NCBI RefSeq assembly: GCF_001677955.1
Contig: NZ_LELA01000019.1
Span: forward strand, 1 to 49,315
Direction of reading: 5' to 3'
Origin: Chryseobacterium sp. BGARF1
Lineage (GTDB): Bacteria; Bacteroidota; Bacteroidia; Flavobacteriales; Weeksellaceae
DNA: 49,315 nt
Under the pieces are notes generated by a model. The model did not search any database. It was not told where the DNA came from and saw only the letters and a list, made by a program, of their open reading frames with translations. Both the position numbers and the translations under genes were made by a program. Each line of letters begins with the position of its first letter. Positions within the stretch are counted from its first letter, which is position 1. Shown one piece after another: positions 43,881-49,315 of the stretch.

Positions 43881-43937
43881 CCGTCAAAAATTCTTTGAAT
43901 TTCCAATACCCTCCAGAGAATGGGAATTTTGAAACGT
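43881..43937. repeat. Imperfect hairpin repeat (CCCGTCAAAAATTC type)
   Basis: CGTCAAAAATTC (43883-43894) and GAATTTTGAAACG (43925-43937) pair imperfectly around CCCTCCAGAGAATGGG. This looks like a decayed copy of a dispersed Chryseobacterium intergenic repeat. Confidence 0.45.
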
Positions 43938-43969
43938 TTAGTAGAAAAATAATTAAAAATTGAGAATTA

Positions 43970-44296
43970 TTATAAATATTTTCTAAAGCTCCAAAATTTT
44001 CTATTTTTTAGGTAATTTAAATCATGCTCCATTGCATAAGCTTCTCTTTCAAATGAAATTGCGTGATAGGCTGCATGTGCATTTTTTAGTCTGAAAAAAT
44101 GATAATAATATTCGGCAATATATAAAATGTAAAAGAAAACTACTAATAGCTCTAATTGCTGTCTGATATGAATTTTTTCATGATTAATCAAAACTCTATT
44201 CTTCTTATCATCAGGATTTTTAATGAATATAAAAGGATAGAGTGTAATACCATTTATTTTTGTATTTTTGAGAAGCCTTTGGCACACAATTATCAT
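43970..44296 (-). CDS. Small HExxH membrane protein, putative minimal metalloprotease
   Basis: 108 aa. One TM segment (LELLVVFFYILYIAEYYY) directly follows HEKIHIRQQ, an HExxH motif. A downstream SFEREAYAME could give the third zinc ligand, as in gluzincins or BlaR1-like M56 proteins. Related small proteins are widespread in Bacteroidetes but uncharacterised. A TATATTTG box (44309-44302) lies so close that the mRNA may be leaderless. Confidence 0.7.
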   Translation of the reverse strand: MIIVCQRLLKNTKINGITLYPFIFIKNPDDKKNRVLINHEKIHIRQQLELLVVFFYILYIAEYYYHFFRLKNAHAAYHAISFEREAYAMEHDLNYLKNRKFWSFRKYL

Positions 44297-44301
44297 GATA
44301 A

Positions 44302-44309
44302 CAAATATA
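44302..44309 (-). promoter_or_regulatory. -7 box of the HExxH protein gene
   Basis: Minus-strand TATATTTG, only 5 nt before the ATG at 44296. Transcription would start at or next to the start codon. Confidence 0.4.
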
Positions 44310-44324
44310 AAAGTTTTGATTTAA

Positions 44325-44510
<186 letters not shown>

Positions 44511-44511
44511 A

Positions 44512-45039
44512 ATGAAGAAATATATTTTTATTTTGCTTGCGGCAAGTTTAGGTTTGTCGTCTTGTAGCCCCTTCAAAGTACGTTCAGATTATGCTCAAAC
44601 TGCTAATTTTACTACTTATAAAACCTACAAAATCAGAATCGACGATTTGAAATTAAATGATATCGATAAAGAAAGAGTTTTGAATGAATTGTCTAAGCAG
44701 CTGCAGATGAAAGGCCTTCAACCAGGAGAAAATCCGGATTTGATCGTCAACGTAAAAGCAAATCACAAAAAGATTACTGAGATCAACAGTACCAACCCAT
44801 ATGGAATGTGGGGCTGGGGAGGCGGTTTCGGCTGGGGTATCGGAATGAACAGAACCTGGACGAGCAATTATAACGAAGGTGCCATCATTGTAGACCTTGT
44901 AGATTCTCAAACTCAAAAATTGGTGTGGCAGGGAATCGGTAGCGGAATTGACGTAGACAGACCGAAAGCCAAACAAAAACAGATCCCTCAGATGGTTGCT
45001 GAAATTATGGCAAACTATCCTCCGGGAATGAAGAAATAA
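44512..45039 (+). CDS. DUF4136 lipoprotein
   Basis: 175 aa. Lipobox LSSC (Cys18), then the DUF4136 domain: SDYAQTANFTTYKTYKI, a Gly/Trp-rich loop (NPYGMWGWGGGFGWGIGMN), GAIIVDLVDSQTQKLVWQGIGSG and the C-terminal QMVAEIMANYPP. Outer-membrane-associated; function unknown. Directly after the DUF5522 gene. Confidence 0.9.
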   Translation: MKKYIFILLAASLGLSSCSPFKVRSDYAQTANFTTYKTYKIRIDDLKLNDIDKERVLNELSKQLQMKGLQPGENPDLIVNVKANHKKITEINSTNPYGMWGWGGGFGWGIGMNRTWTSNYNEGAIIVDLVDSQTQKLVWQGIGSGIDVDRPKAKQKQIPQMVAEIMANYPPGMKK

Positions 45040-45064
45040 AATTTTTATTTTAAATTATATTAAA

Positions 45065-45096
45065 AGTCAATACAAAATTTGTGTTGACTTTTTTTG
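45065..45096 (+). terminator. Terminator of the DUF4136 gene
   Basis: AGTCAATACAAA pairs with TTTGTGTTGACT (45065-45089, one G-T wobble), followed by seven T's. Confidence 0.85.
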
Positions 45097-45213
45097 TGTA
45101 AAATTTCACATAAACTTAACCTGTTTATGGAAAAGATAATTGCTTTTAAATTTAATAATAATGTAATTTTACATTCACCAAATTGTTCTATTCTTACCAA
45201 AAATTATATTATT

Positions 45214-47007
45214 ATGAAAAAACTACTTTTATGTGTTGTATTCTCGCAAGTCGCTAATGCACAAGCTCCTGCAGGATATTACAACTCGGCGAACGGATTG
45301 TCTGGAGCTTCATTAAAAACTGCTTTAAGCAATATTATTACAAACGGACATCAAGATAAAGGTTATAACGGACTTTGGACGGCCTACAAAACCACCGACA
45401 TCGATAAGAATTACGAAAATGATGGTTCTATTCTTGATATTTATTCAGAAAGACCAACTTCTACAGACCCTTACAAATTCACTCCGGGAAGTAATCAGTG
45501 TGGCACCTACTCTACTGAAGGAAATTGCTACAATCGTGAACACATCGTTCCTCAAAGTCTTTTCAATGAAGCTTCTCCGATGAAAAACGATATTCATTTC
45601 ATCAGAGCTACTGATGGAAAAGTAAATGGAATGCGTTCTAATTACCCTTTCGGAAAAGTAGGAAGCGCAAGTTTCACTTCTTTAAATGGTTCAAAATTGG
45701 GAAGCTCGTCATCTTCAGGATTTTCGGGAACCGTTTTTGAACCTATTGATGAATTTAAAGGAGATGTCGCGAGAATGGTTTTCTATTTTGTGACAAGATA
45801 CCAAAGCAAACTCTCAACATTTTCCACTGGAAATATGATTGGAAGTTCTGCATTTCCGGGATTACAAACTTGGGAACTGAATGTACTTTTAGCCTGGCAT
45901 AATCAGGATCCAGTTTCGCAGGCAGAAATCAACAGAAATAATGCTTCCTATACTTTTCAGGGAAACAGAAACCCATTTATCGATAATCCTAATTATGTGA
46001 ACCAAATTTGGGGAGGACAGGCTCCAACAACCGATACTCAAGCTCCGTCAACGGTTACTGATTTGACGGTTTCGGGAAAAACATCAAACACCGTTTCTCT
46101 TACATGGAATGCCGCAACTGATAATGTAGCTGTAAGTTCTTACGATGTTTATATGAATGGAAGTTTAAAAACGAATGTTTCTTCAACTTCTACAACTGTT
46201 ACAGGATTAAATGCTTCTACAAATTATAATTTTTATATTAAAGCTAAAGACGCTACAGGAAATTCTTCAGCAAACAGTTCTACCGTTTCTGTTACGACGA
46301 ATGCAGGAACAACCAATCCGAATCCTACAGGTTGTGTGAATGAAACTTTTGAAACAATTCCAACAGCAAGTTCATCATCGTATTCAACAAAAACATGGAC
46401 GAGCAATGGAATTACATGGACGGCAACAGATTCAAGAAGTGATCAAACTATTTCTAACAAAGCAATTACCGTAAGAGACGGATCATTAAAATCGAGCAGC
46501 TCTGCAAACGGGATTGGGTCTTTAACGGTTACGACACAGCTTAAATTCAGTGGAAGTAATGGAAATTTTACGGTTCAGGTAAATGGAGTAAATGTTGGAA
46601 CAGTTCCTTACAGCACGACGGCTACGACAACGACGATTAATAACATCAACGTTTCAGGTAATGTAGTGGTGACTTTAGTGAATAACTCTACAAGCAACAG
46701 AGTAGCGATCGATGATCTGAGCTGGACTTGTAATAATTCTTCTTCAAGACAAAGCCAGACAACAAATATCTTTGCTGAGCCTAAAGAATTACAGATCTAT
46801 CCCAACCCTATTACGAATCAAGAAATTTTTGTAAAAGGAGATACGCAAAATATTAAAAAAGCGGAAATCTATAATCTTCAAGGAAAAGTAATGCAAACAA
46901 TCAATAATCCTTTTAAAAACGGGAGATCAATTAAAATAAAAAGCCTTTTGCAGGGAGTTTATATTTTGAAACTTGACGAATCGAGTCTAAAATTTGTAAT
47001 CAAATAG
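45214..47007 (+). CDS. T9SS-exported endonuclease I with fibronectin III domain
   Basis: 597 aa from Met at 45214, where the signal peptide MKKLLLCVVFSQVANAQ starts; the open frame runs 40 codons further upstream without a signal. Endonuclease I (EndA/NucM) domain about 20-295 with the active-site phrase NREHIVPQSLF (Asn107-His110) and NDIHFIRATDGKVNGMRSN. Then a fibronectin type III domain (about 305-400), a Ser/Thr-rich beta domain, and a C-terminal type A T9SS sorting domain (IYPNPI...GVYILKL). A secreted nuclease for scavenging extracellular DNA or biofilm turnover. Confidence 0.92.
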   Translation: MKKLLLCVVFSQVANAQAPAGYYNSANGLSGASLKTALSNIITNGHQDKGYNGLWTAYKTTDIDKNYENDGSILDIYSERPTSTDPYKFTPGSNQCGTYSTEGNCYNREHIVPQSLFNEASPMKNDIHFIRATDGKVNGMRSNYPFGKVGSASFTSLNGSKLGSSSSSGFSGTVFEPIDEFKGDVARMVFYFVTRYQSKLSTFSTGNMIGSSAFPGLQTWELNVLLAWHNQDPVSQAEINRNNASYTFQGNRNPFIDNPNYVNQIWGGQAPTTDTQAPSTVTDLTVSGKTSNTVSLTWNAATDNVAVSSYDVYMNGSLKTNVSSTSTTVTGLNASTNYNFYIKAKDATGNSSANSSTVSVTTNAGTTNPNPTGCVNETFETIPTASSSSYSTKTWTSNGITWTATDSRSDQTISNKAITVRDGSLKSSSSANGIGSLTVTTQLKFSGSNGNFTVQVNGVNVGTVPYSTTATTTTINNINVSGNVVVTLVNNSTSNRVAIDDLSWTCNNSSSRQSQTTNIFAEPKELQIYPNPITNQEIFVKGDTQNIKKAEIYNLQGKVMQTINNPFKNGRSIKIKSLLQGVYILKLDESSLKFVIK

Positions 47008-47028
47008 GTTTTTCAAATAAAATATTTA

Positions 47029-47060
47029 AAAAGACTGTTTCAATTTTGAAGCAGTCTTTT
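47029..47060 (+). terminator. Terminator of the nuclease gene
   Basis: AAAAGACTGTTTC (47029-47041) pairs with GAAGCAGTCTTTT (47048-47060) with one mismatch, then T's. Confidence 0.85.
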
Positions 47061-47100
47061 TGATTTACCATTATCTATTATAGCGCTTAGTTTTAACGCA

Positions 47101-47150
47101 AAGTTCGCAAAGTTTTTTTTAAATAATTAACCTTTTTTAAGTTCGCAAAG
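47101..47150. repeat. Short direct repeat
   Basis: AAGTTCGCAAAG at 47101-47112 and again at 47139-47150, 38 bp apart. The phrase AACGCAAAGTTCGCAAAG is common in flavobacterial intergenic regions. Confidence 0.5.
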
Positions 47151-47228
47151 GCGTTTCACTCAGCAAAGAATAGAAAGGTATTCAAATTTAACAGACTGTA
47201 GACATCTTTTTAAAAGAAACCAATAATT

Positions 47229-48185
47229 TTAAATATTTTCAATTGAAAATTCTGTGGAATAGGAAACTGAAAATTCATTGTAAGAATATGATAGATTTAA
47301 AGATCTGATCATTCCGTCGTTTTTAGAAACCGTTACATTTCCAATGAAATCATCTTGGTTTTCTTCTTTACTTTTTAAAGTTTGATGTAATAAAATTTCT
47401 TCTTTATTATCTGTTAATTTTACAGTTTGCTGAACATTTAATAAGGTTTTATCTAAATTCAATTCAAAGAAAGACTTCCCGTTTTCAAAAGGATCTCGGA
47501 AAGATGAAAAGTAATTTTTCAAAAACCAATCTTCTTTCATTTTTTCATCAAAAATATGGGCATTCAAAACAGCATATTCAAATTCTTCAAGGTATATTTT
47601 AGCATATTTGTCAGGAAAAAGATCTAATAATTTTTCTTTGATCTGATTAAAATTATTTAAAATTTCTTTCTTTAAAGCAACTCGCAAAATTTCACCTTTA
47701 GCGTTTACAAAAACTTCAATCGGATATAGAAATCTCATACTTTCAATCGCCAGACTTTCCATTTTTATCTCATTCTGATTTGAAAACTGATCTTTGGTAA
47801 AATGAAAAAGATGTTCACCCAATTCATTTTTTATCCATTGTAAAGATGCGATATAAGAAAAGTGGTTTTCAACAATTTTATCTTCTACATTCGATGATTC
47901 TTTAATTGTAATTTTAAATTTTTCGTTAAAACCAATCGGATTAAAACTGATCTTCGGATTTAATTCAGGGCTTTTAAAAGGGGCATCATTTTTATCATTA
48001 TATTCTTTGATCTTTGCAAGATCGGGTAACAACAGTTTTTTTCCGGGAATCAAATCATCTATAATAAGATCTTCTTTCAGACAATGTTGATTATGAAATT
48101 CTTTAAGATAAACAGGATTTTCAAGCCTGATTTTTTTAGCAATATTTTCGACGGTATCTCCGGGAAGTATAAAATGGATCATCAT
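47229..48185 (-). CDS. LysM-domain protein of unknown function
   Basis: 318 aa, no signal peptide. N-terminal LysM-like domain (HFILPGDTVENIAKKIRLEN...GKKLLLPD, 1-55), followed by a large domain that I do not recognise, ending in repeated beta strands. In Chryseobacterium similar proteins are found near type VI or Rhs/DUF4280 effector genes; no such gene is in the window, so that link is an inference. Next gene upstream, 38 nt away, is a lipoprotein. Confidence 0.75.
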   Translation of the reverse strand: MMIHFILPGDTVENIAKKIRLENPVYLKEFHNQHCLKEDLIIDDLIPGKKLLLPDLAKIKEYNDKNDAPFKSPELNPKISFNPIGFNEKFKITIKESSNVEDKIVENHFSYIASLQWIKNELGEHLFHFTKDQFSNQNEIKMESLAIESMRFLYPIEVFVNAKGEILRVALKKEILNNFNQIKEKLLDLFPDKYAKIYLEEFEYAVLNAHIFDEKMKEDWFLKNYFSSFRDPFENGKSFFELNLDKTLLNVQQTVKLTDNKEEILLHQTLKSKEENQDDFIGNVTVSKNDGMIRSLNLSYSYNEFSVSYSTEFSIENI

Positions 48186-48223
48186 AGGTTTTCATCTTTC
48201 TTTGAATACTATTTTTAAGCCAG

Positions 48224-48709
48224 TCATTCTTTTTTTAATTCGTAAGTTTCGGTTTCCCCAACTGTTTCATTAATAAAATTACTTTTCAAAAAATATTTGT
48301 TATTGTTTTTTGTGATTACAAAAGTGGAATCTTTTTTATTTTTCAGAGAAAGTATAATTTCATTTTCGGTTTGTTTTAAAATCACTACATCTTTTTCAAA
48401 ATTCTCAATGTAAGTATCTAATCCAAACTTCATAGAATCTTTTTTAATTTTTAGCCTTATCATTCCCCAACCTCTCGGATCTCCTGATTCTTCTTTCATC
48501 CTCAAAAAATTGCAGGAATAATTTCCAAGCCAGGAAAAACTTTTTGGGGAAGTTTTGGCTTCGATAATTGTTTTCGAATTTAAAGAATCAGATTTTTCAC
48601 TAACCATTATTTCCTGGGAAATTTGTTTCTCTTGTTTACAAGATATGATTAATAAGATTAATAATGCTAAAAAAAATATTGACTCTGAACATGGTTTAAT
48701 TTTATTCAT
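48224..48709 (-). CDS. Small lipoprotein, unknown family
   Basis: 161 aa from Met at 48709; the frame opens four codons earlier. Signal with lipobox LIISC (Cys21 counted from this Met). The mature part contains FSWLGNYSCNF and GWGMIRLKIKKDSMKFGLDTYIEN and is rich in Lys and Glu, like small lipoproteins that accompany effector genes as immunity proteins. That role is unproven. Same strand as the LysM gene. Confidence 0.7.
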   Translation of the reverse strand: MNKIKPCSESIFFLALLILLIISCKQEKQISQEIMVSEKSDSLNSKTIIEAKTSPKSFSWLGNYSCNFLRMKEESGDPRGWGMIRLKIKKDSMKFGLDTYIENFEKDVVILKQTENEIILSLKNKKDSTFVITKNNNKYFLKSNFINETVGETETYELKKE

Positions 48710-48828
48710 TCTGTGTTTCAATTTTTTATATAAGTTTTCAAACTTTTATTCTATCAGATGGAAGTTAAATTTATAAAATGGAATCTTGACAAGTTAGTAA
48801 AAAAACAAATTCTATTCATTTAATTACT

Positions 48829-49305
48829 TTAAGATACCTTATTAGCATTGATTTTAGTATCATTAACTAATTTACCCGCAAAATTTTTGAAAGATTCAAC
48901 AGCACTTGGTAATAAGTTTTCCAAGATATTTTCCTTTTCTCCTTTATGCTGTATTTTTTCAATTTGATTGGAGCGATTGTAGTAGAAAAGATAGGTTTCA
49001 TCATTTGTTTCCGAAAGTACATCGTCAATATAAGTTTCTATTTCAAATTTCACTTCTTTTATATTCCCTAAATCTTTTACATTTTTAAGATTATAGGTCA
49101 TTGCACAACCAGAACCACAACTTATAACAAAAGAATCACTTAGTTCTTTAGAATTGTCATTTACTTTAGTAGAGTTTTGAGTCTTTACAGAATCTTTGAC
49201 GTTAATATTTATTATTTCTGAAGTGTTACTGTAATCTTCCCCAAAAACAGGAACATTTAAAAATATAGTTTTTAAATTTGGAAGACTATGAAAAACAGTA
49301 AATTT
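48829..49305 (-). pseudogene. Reading frame without a start codon (possible frameshifted or truncated lipoprotein)
   Basis: The frame is open from the TGA at 49306-49308 to a stop ending at 48829. The first ATG (49099-49101) lies 68 codons inside. The part before it (SELSDSFVISCGSGCA is typical) looks like coding sequence, so the ATG is probably not the true start. Neither ATG, GTG nor TTG occurs in the upstream part. Either the 5' end was lost by a frameshift near 49280-49305 or a non-standard start is used. Function unknown; likely part of the same small-gene cluster. Confidence 0.5.
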
Positions 49306-49315
49306 TCAGAAGTTC

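Overview
The window looks like a chromosomal segment from a flavobacterium, most likely Chryseobacterium or a close relative. The DNA is AT-rich. Promoter-like TAnnTTTG boxes, typical of Bacteroidetes, sit close to start codons, and Shine-Dalgarno sites are not evident. One protein ends in a type IX secretion (T9SS) sorting domain, there are TonB-dependent outer-membrane and surface-lipoprotein genes, and several families are typical of the group (DUF1343/NamZ, HYC_CC_PP, DUF5522, DUF4136). No rRNA, tRNA, CRISPR array, transposase or phage structural gene was recognised.

Left part (1-10 kb): a minus-strand metal-efflux-like operon runs TolC, RND pump, adaptor, TRASH-domain lipoprotein. Upstream lies a 192-bp element with inverted termini, then a small Cys/His-rich HYC_CC_PP protein. 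Next are an exo-muramidase (NamZ family) and a lone FtsX-type ABC permease, transcribed divergently with start codons only 4 nt apart.

10-20 kb: a cystathionine-beta-synthase-like cysteine synthase, a CbpA/CbpM chaperone pair, an SLC1-type symporter with an altered substrate site, and an alcohol/aldehyde dehydrogenase group (DUF779, AdhP, aldehyde dehydrogenase, divergent AraC regulator). The last group is interspersed with structured intergenic repeats. The AraC/aldehyde-dehydrogenase intergenic region holds a 9-bp direct repeat with a 21-bp period, a good operator candidate.

20-31 kb: HMG-CoA synthase, a secreted M1 aminopeptidase, a RelE/ParE toxin-antitoxin locus with a second antitoxin-like gene behind a terminator, thymidylate synthase, an SDR oxidoreductase, a GreA/GreB-like protein, a cytoplasmic GH13 enzyme and a pRiA4b ORF-3-like protein.

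30-37 kb: a PhoB/PhoR-like two-component system lies divergent to a TonB-dependent receptor, which is followed by two paralogous beta-helix lipoproteins carrying acidic surface-export signals. The shared control region has 11-bp-phased TTMACA repeats like Pho boxes. This is the best candidate here for a little-described system: a regulated outer-membrane uptake unit in which a beta-helix lipoprotein takes the place of a SusD.

37-49 kb: an AraC regulator, an amidohydrolase with an ankyrin lipoprotein, hemL, a secreted glucosaminidase with LysM domains, a D-cysteine desulfhydrase-like enzyme, a minimal HExxH membrane protein, DUF5522 and DUF4136 proteins, and a T9SS-exported endonuclease I. The right edge is a run of small poorly known genes (LysM protein, lipoprotein, a reading frame without a start codon).
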